DNA from: an uncultured Collinsella sp.
GTDB taxonomy: Bacteria > Actinomycetota > Coriobacteriia > Coriobacteriales > Coriobacteriaceae
Assembly (NCBI GenBank): GCA_900551625.1
Contig: URWZ01000108.1
Coordinates: 1 to 6,036, forward strand
DNA length: 6,036 bases
Direction of reading: 5' to 3'
Each line of letters opens with the position of its first letter. Within the stretch, counting starts at the first letter, position 1. Below the pieces are notes generated by a model, which had not been told where the DNA came from, did not search any database, and was given only the letters and a program-made list of their open reading frames with translations. A program made the translations under genes and the position numbers. Positions 1 through 3,966 of this stretch are shown here, piece after piece.

Positions 1-49
1 ATCTACACACTGCATATCGTCGGCAGCGTCAGATGTGTATAAGAGACAG
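1..49 (+). other. Illumina Nextera P5/i5 adapter remnant (artefact)
   Basis: Bases 1-8 (ATCTACAC) match the end of the Illumina P5 oligo. Bases 9-16 (ACTGCATA) match an i5 index of the Nextera set (I recall it as index 506). Bases 17-30 (TCGTCGGCAGCGTC) are the Nextera read-1 overhang, and bases 31-49 (AGATGTGTATAAGAGACAG) are the 19-bp Tn5 mosaic end. The order and spacing are exactly those of a Nextera library end, so this is untrimmed synthetic sequence. It is not a natural Tn5-type element. Genomic sequence starts at base 50. Confidence 0.98.
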
Positions 50-54
50 CGCCT

Positions 55-91
55 AACCTGCCAAAAAGGGACAGGTTTATTTTGGCAGGTT
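55..91. repeat. 12-bp perfect inverted repeat, 13-nt loop
   Basis: AACCTGCCAAAA (55-66) pairs perfectly with TTTTGGCAGGTT (80-91). The hexamer CAGGTT occurs twice, at 72-77 and 86-91, so AACCTG (55-60) could instead form a shorter hairpin with the inner copy. The segments 68-80 and 82-95 also look like a degenerate direct repeat around CAGGTTT(T)AT. Only a few T residues follow, so it is a poor intrinsic terminator for a gene to the left. It looks more like a dispersed palindromic repeat or a small regulatory hairpin. The left context is lost at the adapter junction. Confidence 0.6.
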
Positions 92-112
92 TTATCTGGG
101 AAAACGTCGAAG

Positions 113-118
113 TATAAG
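113..118 (+). promoter_or_regulatory. possible -10 box upstream of rdgB
   Basis: TATAAG matches the sigma-70 -10 consensus at 5 of 6 positions and would start a transcript near base 125, giving a leader of about 78 nt before rdgB. No good -35 hexamer lies 16-18 nt upstream. A second candidate, TATAGA at 180-185 preceded by TGC (extended -10), would start inside the ribosome binding site at 190-195 and is less credible. rdgB may also be read from an upstream gene not present here. Confidence 0.3.
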
Positions 119-202
119 ACTGCCGTTGATTGAGACGGGAGAGAGGCCGAAGTCCTCGTCGTCCTCAACTCGGCATTGCTATAGAGACAAAGGAGACCAG
201 CT

Positions 203-844
203 ATGGCACTTGAGAAGATTGACATCGACACCCTCGACCCGGCGGCGACCATCGTCGTGGCAACCGGCAACGCCCATAAGCTCGCCGAGATCGAGGCCAT
301 TTTGGGCAAGGTCATGCCCGAGGTGCGCTTTGTGGCGCTCGGCCAGCTGGGCGATTTTGAGGACCCCGAGGAAAACGGCACGACGTTTTTGGAGAACGCC
401 ATCATCAAGGCGCAGGCTGCGGTCGAGGAGACGGGCCTTATGGCCATTGCCGACGATTCGGGCTTGGTCGTCGACGCGCTGGACGGTGAGCCCGGTGTGT
501 ATAGCGCGCGCTATGCGGGCGTGCACGGCGACGATGCCGCCAACAACGCCAAGCTTCTCGTGAATCTGGAGGGCGTGGCCGACGAGGACCGCACTGCGCG
601 CTTTATGAGCGTCGTCGCGCTCATCGACACGGACGGTCTGGTTACCTATGGCGAGGGCGCCTGCGAGGGCGTTATCGCGCACGAGGGTCGCGGCGATTAC
701 GGCTTTGGCTACGATCCACTGTTCCTGCCGGTCGATACGCCGGGCAAGACCATGGCCGAGCTCACAGCGGACGAGAAGAACGCCATCAGCCATCGTTTCC
801 ATGCGCTCGAGCATCTGTCCGCCAAGCTGACGGGCGAGGAGTAG
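203..844 (+). CDS. rdgB: RdgB/HAM1 non-canonical purine NTP pyrophosphatase
   Basis: This 213-aa protein belongs to the RdgB/HAM1 (ITPase) family, which hydrolyses dITP, dXTP, ITP and XTP to monophosphates plus pyrophosphate and so keeps deaminated purines out of DNA and RNA. It is cytosolic. Visible family motifs are the N-terminal substrate-binding TGNAHK (residues 21-26), a metal-binding Glu in TFLENA (61-66), the active-site ADDSGL (83-88) followed by the GVYSARYAG stretch (98-106), the GFGYDPLF nucleobase-recognition segment (167-174) and SHR (196-198). It is slightly longer than typical 190-200-aa members because of about 15 extra N-terminal residues. The ATG start is supported by AAGGAG at 190-195 with 7-nt spacing. 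It ends 3 nt before dtd, implying co-transcription. No residue appears lost and function is confidently assigned. Confidence 0.96.
   Translation: MALEKIDIDTLDPAATIVVATGNAHKLAEIEAILGKVMPEVRFVALGQLGDFEDPEENGTTFLENAIIKAQAAVEETGLMAIADDSGLVVDALDGEPGVYSARYAGVHGDDAANNAKLLVNLEGVADEDRTARFMSVVALIDTDGLVTYGEGACEGVIAHEGRGDYGFGYDPLFLPVDTPGKTMAELTADEKNAISHRFHALEHLSAKLTGEE
836..841 (+). promoter_or_regulatory. dtd ribosome binding site inside rdgB
   Basis: GAGGAG forms the last sense codons of rdgB (Glu-Glu) and lies 6 nt before the GTG at 848. It supports that GTG as the start of dtd and suggests translational coupling to rdgB. Confidence 0.75.
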
Positions 845-847
845 GCC

Positions 848-1294
848 GTGCGTGCGGTGGTACAGCGCGTGCTCAACGCCGGCGTGACAGTCGACGGCGA
901 GTGCGTGGGCCGTATTGGACGCGGCTACCTGGTGCTGCTGGGCGTGGGCCACGGCGACACACGCGCCGAAGCCGACAAGCTGTGGGGCAAGCTCCGCGGG
1001 CTGCGTATCAACGAGGATGAGAACGGCAAGACCAACTTGGCGCTGGCGGATGTCGACGGCGAGGTGCTCGTGGTGTCGCAGTTCACGCTGTTTGCCGACT
1101 GCCGCCACGGCCGCCGTCCGTCGTTTACGGACGCCGGCGCGCCCGATGTCGCTAACGAACTTTACGAGTACTTCTTGACACTCGTCGCTCAGGACGTTGA
1201 GCATGTGGCGCACGGTATCTTTGGCGCCGATATGAAGGTCGACCTGGTCAACGACGGTCCGTTCACCATCGTCCTGGACACAGACAATCTTTAG
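848..1294 (+). CDS. dtd: D-aminoacyl-tRNA deacylase (DTD)
   Basis: This 148-aa protein has the full length of the DTD family. The enzyme hydrolyses the ester bond of D-amino acids (for example D-Tyr, D-Asp) and mischarged glycine on tRNA, protecting translation. It works as a homodimer in the cytosol and relies on RNA chemistry more than on protein side chains. Family signatures are MRAVVQRV at the N-terminus, SQFTLFAD (77-84), GRRPSFTDAG (88-97) and NDGPFT (135-140). The last contains the Gly-cisPro dipeptide (G137-P138) that rejects L-amino acids. The usual valine after that proline is Phe here (F139), a mild departure from the common GPVT. Start is GTG, fixed by the GAGGAG site 6 nt upstream and by MRAVVQR, the conserved family N-terminus. 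The stop codon abuts the structured element at 1294. Confidence 0.96.
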   Translation: MRAVVQRVLNAGVTVDGECVGRIGRGYLVLLGVGHGDTRAEADKLWGKLRGLRINEDENGKTNLALADVDGEVLVVSQFTLFADCRHGRRPSFTDAGAPDVANELYEYFLTLVAQDVEHVAHGIFGADMKVDLVNDGPFTIVLDTDNL

Positions 1295-1442
1295 GTTACG
1301 CGGTTTTACCAAACCGCGTAACTACTCGACGCTGCACGGCCACCATTCGGCCAATCTGTCGCTCAAACCGTCGCTCGCGTACCAAAGTACGCGTCGCTCC
1401 TCTTTCGCGACACCTTGGCTCGAATGGCGGTCGTTCGCTGAC
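1294..1442. repeat. structured element, copy 1: short hairpin plus long imperfect hairpin
   Basis: The element begins at the last base of the dtd stop codon. Part A is a stem, 1294-1306 with 1311-1323, closed by the tetraloop TACC. It has twelve Watson-Crick pairs plus a terminal G-T pair. Part B is a long hairpin symmetric about 1384.5: CCATTCG 1343-1349 with CGAATGG 1421-1427, GCCAA 1350-1354 with TTGGC 1415-1419, TGTCGC 1357-1362 with GCGACA 1407-1412, and an apical stem CGCGTAC 1376-1382 with GTACGCG 1387-1393 around loop CAAA. Weaker pairing continues down to about 1328 and 1442. No T tract follows part A, so that hairpin is not an intrinsic terminator. A second copy follows lysS at 5934, exactly 4640 bases on, with compensatory changes. 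Its function is unknown: a structured 3' UTR, a REP-like palindromic repeat or a MITE remnant are all possible. Confidence 0.75.
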
Positions 1443-1445
1443 GTG

Positions 1446-1497
1446 AGCCGGTCATGCGAAGTTGTCGTCTGGAGCGTATTTGAGACGGGGCTTTTTT
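1446..1497 (+). terminator. probable intrinsic terminator after the rdgB-dtd unit
   Basis: AGCC (1446-1449) pairs with GGCT (1489-1492) and GTC (1451-1453) with GAC (1484-1486). Inside them ATGCG (1454-1458) pairs with CGTAT (1475-1479), including one G-T pair. Six T residues follow at 1492-1497. The stem is interrupted, so confidence is moderate, but the GGGGC plus T-run ending is typical, and a new promoter begins right after it. Confidence 0.5.
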
Positions 1498-1503
1498 AGC
1501 TGC

Positions 1504-1533
1504 TTGCGTATGGCTGCAGCAGGGTGCTATAGT
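1504..1533 (+). promoter_or_regulatory. promoter of veg-ispE
   Basis: The -10 box is TATAGT (1528-1533), preceded by TGC (1525-1527), an extended -10. A -35-like TTGCGT lies at 1504-1509 with an 18-nt spacer. Transcription would start near 1540 and give a leader of about 60 nt. The veg promoter of Bacillus subtilis is known to be very strong. Here the -35 is only a half match, with the extended -10 likely compensating. Confidence 0.6.
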
Positions 1534-1553
1534 ATTAGAGTTTTGTCTATCTT

Positions 1554-1573
1554 AGGGGTATTATCCCCTTTTT
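1554..1573 (+). other. small hairpin plus T run in the veg leader
   Basis: AGGGG (1554-1558) pairs with CCCCT (1565-1569) around a 6-nt loop, followed by more T residues to 1573. It sits between the predicted start of transcription and the ribosome binding site at 1588. The 5-bp stem is short for a terminator; it could be an mRNA-stabilising 5' hairpin or a weak attenuator. Confidence 0.4.
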
Positions 1574-1587
1574 GAATTGCACCTTCT

Positions 1588-1592
1588 GGAGG
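1588..1592 (+). promoter_or_regulatory. veg ribosome binding site
   Basis: GGAGG lies 8 nt before the ATG at 1601. This favours 1601 over the in-frame TTG at 1577, which lies upstream of the site and would place GGAGG inside the coding region. Confidence 0.8.
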
Positions 1593-1600
1593 CCCTGTTC

Positions 1601-1897
1601 ATGGAAGAGATGGAAGTCAATCACGTCGACGACATCCACGAGAAGCTGACCGATATGGTGGGCGATCGCGTCAAGGTTAAGGCCAACATGGGCCGTACCC
1701 GCGTCATCGAGCGCATGGGCACCATCAAGAGCGTCCACCCCGCCGTCTTTATCGTCGAGGTTGACGAGCGTCGCGGCCGCAAGTCGCGTCAGTCCTACCA
1801 GTACATCGATGTCCTCACCGGCCAGGTCGAGCTGTTCGACCCCGAGAGCGGCGAGCATATCTTTACCCCGCTCGGCAATCAGCTCGAGGAGCATTAA
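1601..1897 (+). CDS. veg: Veg family protein (DUF1021)
   Basis: The 98-aa product resembles Bacillus subtilis Veg (86 aa) along its length. Recognisable family features are the segment GDRVKVKANMGR (residues 24-35), the following RMGTI, an HPAVFIVEVDE strand segment, and the SYQYIDVLTGQVEL segment near the C-terminus. In B. subtilis, Veg is abundant and small and has been linked to biofilm control and spore outgrowth. Its biochemical role is unsettled, and the host inferred here is not a spore former, so the role is open. The gene lies directly upstream of ispE, a neighbourhood also known in Bacillus (veg, sspF, ispE). A promoter at 1504-1533 and a leader hairpin precede it. The start at ATG 1601 follows from the GGAGG site; an in-frame ATG at 1610 is less well spaced. 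Confidence 0.88.
   Translation: MEEMEVNHVDDIHEKLTDMVGDRVKVKANMGRTRVIERMGTIKSVHPAVFIVEVDERRGRKSRQSYQYIDVLTGQVELFDPESGEHIFTPLGNQLEEH
1886..1891 (+). promoter_or_regulatory. ispE ribosome binding site inside veg
   Basis: GAGGAG encodes part of the C-terminal Glu-Glu of Veg and sits 8 nt before the GTG at 1900. It supports GTG as the ispE start and translational coupling. Confidence 0.75.
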
Positions 1898-1899
1898 CG

Positions 1900-2796
1900 G
1901 TGACCGATCGGTCCCTGACTCTTTCCGCGCCGGCAAAGATTAACCTCTATCTGGGGGTTCATACCGAGCGCGACGCCCGCGGCTATCACAGGGTCGATTC
2001 CCTGATGGCAGCCGTCGGTCTAGCCGATACCGTGACGGTCACGCCGGCGCAGGCGTTGACCGTCCAGACGGTTCCGGCATCCGATTTTCCCATGCAAAAA
2101 AATACGGCCTATCGGGCGGCAATCGCTATGGCCGAGCGTTACGGTCGCGATGCCAACGTGTGCGTGACGATCGAAAAGCGTATCCCGCTGTGCGCCGGCC
2201 TGGGAGGCCCCTCGACGGATGCCGCTGCGGTCATCGTTGCCTTGGCCGAGCTGTGGGGTATCGACCGCGCCGACCCCGCGCTCGATGACATCGCTCGCGG
2301 TATCGGCGCCGACGTGCCGTTCTTTTTGCACACGAGTCCCGCATTCTACGTTGGCGGGGGAGATGTGCTGGCCACTGAGTATCCTGTGCTTCCGGCGACA
2401 CCTGTCGTATTGGTCAAACCGCACGAGACGAGCATTTCAACGGTTGAAGCGTATCGACGATTTGATGAGAGCCCGGTGCCCGCGGAAAAACCCGATGCGA
2501 TTGCTTCTGTCTTACGCGCCGGCGATGCCGAGGCGGCATATGCGCTCGTTCATAACAATCTGGGCGTCATATCCGCGCAGATGGAGCCGCGGATTCAGGC
2601 AGTTCTCGACTGGCTGCGCGCACAGGAGGGAACCGTTGCCGTGGACGTGTGTGGTTCGGGTGCTTGCTCGTTTGCCATTTGTGATACCGTCGCTGCAGCA
2701 GCCCATCTTGCGGGAGCTGCCCAGCAAAATGGCTGGTGGGCCTGCGCGACTGAGCTTATTCCCAACACGGTTCAAATCGACGCGCCAAAGAAATAA
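1900..2796 (+). CDS. ispE: 4-diphosphocytidyl-2-C-methyl-D-erythritol kinase
   Basis: The 298-aa protein is a GHMP kinase of the IspE family. It phosphorylates CDP-methylerythritol with ATP, the fourth step of the MEP route to isopentenyl diphosphate. The N-terminal APAKINLYLGV carries the conserved Lys (K13), then RGYHRVDSLM (28-36), the ATP-binding loop AGLGGPSTDAA (99-109), GADVPFF (136-142) with the catalytic Asp (D138), and CGSGACSFAI (251-260). Two motifs depart from the common form: the loop usually reads GLGGGSSxAA but has Pro at 104 and Thr at 106, and the third motif has Cys before GSG where Ser is usual. Length is normal (about 280-300 aa). GTG start 2 nt after the veg stop, with GAGGAG at 1886-1891. 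No terminator is evident between its stop and the tRNA promoter. Confidence 0.95.
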   Translation: MTDRSLTLSAPAKINLYLGVHTERDARGYHRVDSLMAAVGLADTVTVTPAQALTVQTVPASDFPMQKNTAYRAAIAMAERYGRDANVCVTIEKRIPLCAGLGGPSTDAAAVIVALAELWGIDRADPALDDIARGIGADVPFFLHTSPAFYVGGGDVLATEYPVLPATPVVLVKPHETSISTVEAYRRFDESPVPAEKPDAIASVLRAGDAEAAYALVHNNLGVISAQMEPRIQAVLDWLRAQEGTVAVDVCGSGACSFAICDTVAAAAHLAGAAQQNGWWACATELIPNTVQIDAPKK

Positions 2797-2805
2797 AAAT
2801 TTCTC

Positions 2806-2837
2806 TAGCACGCGGCGAAAATCTTTGTTACTATAGT
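2806..2837 (+). promoter_or_regulatory. promoter of tRNA-Pro
   Basis: The overlapping -10 candidates TACTAT (2829-2834) and TATAGT (2832-2837) lie 9-12 nt before the tRNA 5' end. The -35 region is poor (TAGCAC at 2806-2811 fits a 17-nt spacer to the first). The motif CTATAG recurs in the veg promoter. Confidence 0.45.
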
Positions 2838-2845
2838 CGAGCTAA

Positions 2846-2922
2846 CGGGTTGTGGCTCAGTTTGGTAGAGCACTGCGTTCGGGACGCAGGGGTCGCTGGT
2901 TCAAATCCAGTCAACCCGACCA
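2846..2922 (+). tRNA. tRNA-Pro(CGG)
   Basis: A complete 77-nt cloverleaf can be drawn. The acceptor stem CGGGTTG (2846-2852) pairs with CAACCCG (2912-2918), followed by discriminator A and an encoded CCA (2920-2922). The anticodon stem is CTGCG (2873-2877) with CGCAG (2885-2889). The loop TTCGGGA has anticodon CGG at 2880-2882, which reads the proline codon CCG. The T arm is GCTGG/CCAGT around TTCAAAT. It stands alone, between ispE and its own terminator. Confidence 0.97.
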
Positions 2923-2933
2923 GAGCATGAGGA

Positions 2934-2961
2934 GGGACCGCTTCTTGCGGTCCCTTTTTTT
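2934..2961 (+). terminator. intrinsic terminator after tRNA-Pro
   Basis: The perfect 8-bp stem GGGACCGC (2934-2941) with GCGGTCCC (2947-2954), loop TTCTT, is followed by seven T residues (2955-2961). This is a textbook Rho-independent terminator 11 nt after the CCA end. Confidence 0.95.
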
Positions 2962-2969
2962 AGCTATTG

Positions 2970-2998
2970 TTGTGATACCGCGGCACCCGCGGTATACT
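2970..2998 (+). promoter_or_regulatory. promoter of tatA
   Basis: The -35 is TTGTGA (2970-2975, 4 of 6 matches) and the -10 is TATACT (2993-2998, 5 of 6 matches), with an ideal 17-nt spacer. The start would be near 3005, leaving a leader of about 30 nt. The spacer is almost completely filled by the palindrome described separately. Confidence 0.8.
2975..2995. promoter_or_regulatory. operator-like palindrome in the tatA promoter
   Basis: ATACCGCGG (2975-2983) and CCGCGGTAT (2987-2995) are perfect 9-bp inverted arms around CAC. The dyad overlaps the last base of the -35 and the first three of the -10, so a bound regulator would sit exactly on the promoter. This geometry is typical of a repressor operator. 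The cognate regulator is not in the window. The palindrome is also GC-rich and self-complementary within each arm (CCGCGG), so chance cannot be excluded. Confidence 0.6.
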
Positions 2999-3024
2999 CA
3001 TTCGAGCTTGTCTCGCTGTATTGT

Positions 3025-3030
3025 GGAGGT
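3025..3030 (+). promoter_or_regulatory. tatA ribosome binding site
   Basis: GGAGGT lies only 4 nt before the ATG at 3035, a short but workable spacing. It selects this ATG as the start; the open frame upstream runs back into the tRNA gene and is not coding. Confidence 0.75.
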
Positions 3031-3034
3031 CTAC

Positions 3035-3310
3035 ATGTTTGGACTGAGGGCTCCTGAGCTCATCATTATTCTCATCGTTGTCTTGATCATCTTCGGGCCT
3101 AAGAACCTGCCGAAGCTCGGCAAGTCTCTCGGCTCTACCGTCAAGAATATCCGCGAGGGTATGGAGGGCGACGATAAGGGCGAAACCAAGCAGGCCGAGG
3201 ACGTTGTGGTCGAGGAGTCCAAGGAGGACAAGGAGATCGCAGAGCTCGAGGCCAAGCTCGCTGCTGCCAAGAAAAAGCAGGCAGAGGACAGCGACGCGGA
3301 CGCAGAGTAG
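3035..3310 (+). CDS. tatA: Sec-independent translocase subunit TatA
   Basis: The 91-aa protein has the classic TatA plan. A very short N-terminus (MFGLRAPEL) leads into one hydrophobic membrane helix (about residues 9-20). A FGPKNLPKLGKSLG hinge follows (20-33), then an amphipathic helix (about 23-42) and a charged, largely acidic cytosolic tail rich in Glu, Lys and Ala (about 43-91). TatA oligomers form the membrane passage for folded proteins with twin-arginine signal peptides, together with TatC. Glu8 in the PEL motif is common in Gram-positive TatA. No tatC or tatB lies in the window, so whether this TatA also does the TatB job cannot be judged. The gene is monocistronic, with its own promoter containing a palindrome and a strong terminator. 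TatA versus TatE/TatB naming is uncertain, but the short tail favours TatA. Confidence 0.92.
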   Translation: MFGLRAPELIIILIVVLIIFGPKNLPKLGKSLGSTVKNIREGMEGDDKGETKQAEDVVVEESKEDKEIAELEAKLAAAKKKQAEDSDADAE

Positions 3311-3335
3311 TCCCATCCCTTTGGGGTGAGCACCT

Positions 3336-3368
3336 GACCGGCTTGCCCGCAGGCTAGCCGGTCTTTTT
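3336..3368 (+). terminator. intrinsic terminator after tatA
   Basis: GACCGGCT (3336-3343) pairs with AGCCGGTC (3356-3363). One mismatch and three further G-C pairs sit above it, the loop is CGCA, and five T residues follow. A smaller 6-bp hairpin with loop TTT precedes it at 3314-3328. Confidence 0.92.
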
Positions 3369-3416
3369 CGTTTTGTTGACAGTTGATCGTTACATCATAG
3401 TTGGGGAGATATCCGT

Positions 3417-3887
3417 ATGGACGCAAGCCAGATCGTACTGACCGCTGAGGGCCGCCAGAAGCTCGTCGAGGAGCTCGCTTGGCGTGAGGGCGATTACGCC
3501 AAGGAGATCGTCGAGGACATCAAGGAAGCCCGCGCGTTCGGCGACCTTTCGGAGAACTCCGAGTACGATGCCGCCAAGGACAAGCAGGCCCAGAATGCTG
3601 CTCGCATTGCCGAGATTCAGGCCATCCTCGCCAACGCTCAGGTTGCTGCCACCACGGGCGATCTGACCGTCTCCATCGGTTCCACCGTTTCTCTGATCGA
3701 TCCCAACGGTGAGGTCATGGAAGTCACACTCGTCGGTACCACCGAGACCAACTCGCTCGAGCACAAGATCTCTAACGAGTCTCCGGTCGGTCACGCCATT
3801 ATCGGTCACGGCGAGGGCGACTCCGTTGAGGTCGTTACGCCTTCTGGCAAGACCCGCGTCTACACCATCGCCAAGATCGCACGCTAG
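3417..3887 (+). CDS. greA: transcription elongation factor GreA
   Basis: The 156-aa protein matches GreA in length and architecture. An N-terminal antiparallel coiled coil (about residues 8-76) carries the tip sequence FGDLSENSEYDAAK (41-54). Its acidic residues D43 and E46 correspond to those that hold the second Mg ion in the RNA polymerase secondary channel. A C-terminal FKBP-like domain (about 80-156) contains VSLIDPNGEV and ISNESPVGHAIIGHGEGD (118-135). GreA stimulates the intrinsic RNA cleavage of backtracked polymerase so elongation can resume. The start ATG is preceded by GGGGAG (3403-3408) at 8-nt spacing. lysS follows after a 79-nt gap. A TTGACA lies upstream at 3376-3381, but its partner -10 is not convincing, so the promoter is unresolved. 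Confidence 0.96.
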   Translation: MDASQIVLTAEGRQKLVEELAWREGDYAKEIVEDIKEARAFGDLSENSEYDAAKDKQAQNAARIAEIQAILANAQVAATTGDLTVSIGSTVSLIDPNGEVMEVTLVGTTETNSLEHKISNESPVGHAIIGHGEGDSVEVVTPSGKTRVYTIAKIAR

Positions 3888-3891
3888 ACCA

Positions 3892-3948
3892 CGGTCCCGC
3901 GTAAAGGTATGTTTTCGCTCCCTGGGACCGAATCCTGGGGAGCGTTTT
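3892..3948 (+). promoter_or_regulatory. interlocking stems in the greA-lysS gap (terminator or attenuator-like)
   Basis: CGCTCCC (3916-3922) pairs with GGGAGCG (3938-3944), followed by TTTT, resembling a short intrinsic terminator after greA. The loop of this hairpin holds GGGACCG (3924-3930), which pairs perfectly with CGGTCCC (3892-3898). The two stems can form an H-type pseudoknot or act as alternatives. The T run is short (four T, then AG and three more T), so partial read-through into lysS is plausible. Confidence 0.55.
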
Positions 3949-3966
3949 AGTTTGAGGAGCTAACTT

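Noticed and set aside
31..49. Natural Tn5/IS50 transposon end
   Set aside because: The mosaic end is directly preceded by Nextera and P5 adapter sequence, so it comes from library preparation.
126..563. 145-codon + strand frame overlapping rdgB
   Set aside because: Arg/Ser/Pro-rich out-of-frame translation of rdgB starting at a TTG, without family resemblance.
179..1312. 377-codon open frame on the minus strand across rdgB and dtd
   Set aside because: Antisense shadow of two confidently identified genes; it has no domain or ribosome binding site support.
1294..1323. Integron attC site or intrinsic terminator
   Set aside because: The arms do not fit the GTTRRRY/RYYYAAC core sites of attC, and no T tract follows the stem on either strand.
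1577..1600. TTG at 1577 as the start of veg
   Set aside because: It would include the GGAGG ribosome binding site in the coding sequence and has no such site of its own. ATG 1601 is well spaced.
2852..3034. N-terminal extension of tatA back to 2852
   Set aside because: This stretch is in frame with tatA but runs through the tRNA-Pro gene, its terminator and the tatA promoter. The real start is ATG 3035 with GGAGGT in front.
3888..3966. T-box riboswitch upstream of lysS
   Set aside because: The GGTCCCGCG similarity and terminator-like stem are suggestive, but the gap is only 79 nt. There is no room for a specifier Stem I outside greA, and the full 14-nt T-box sequence is absent.
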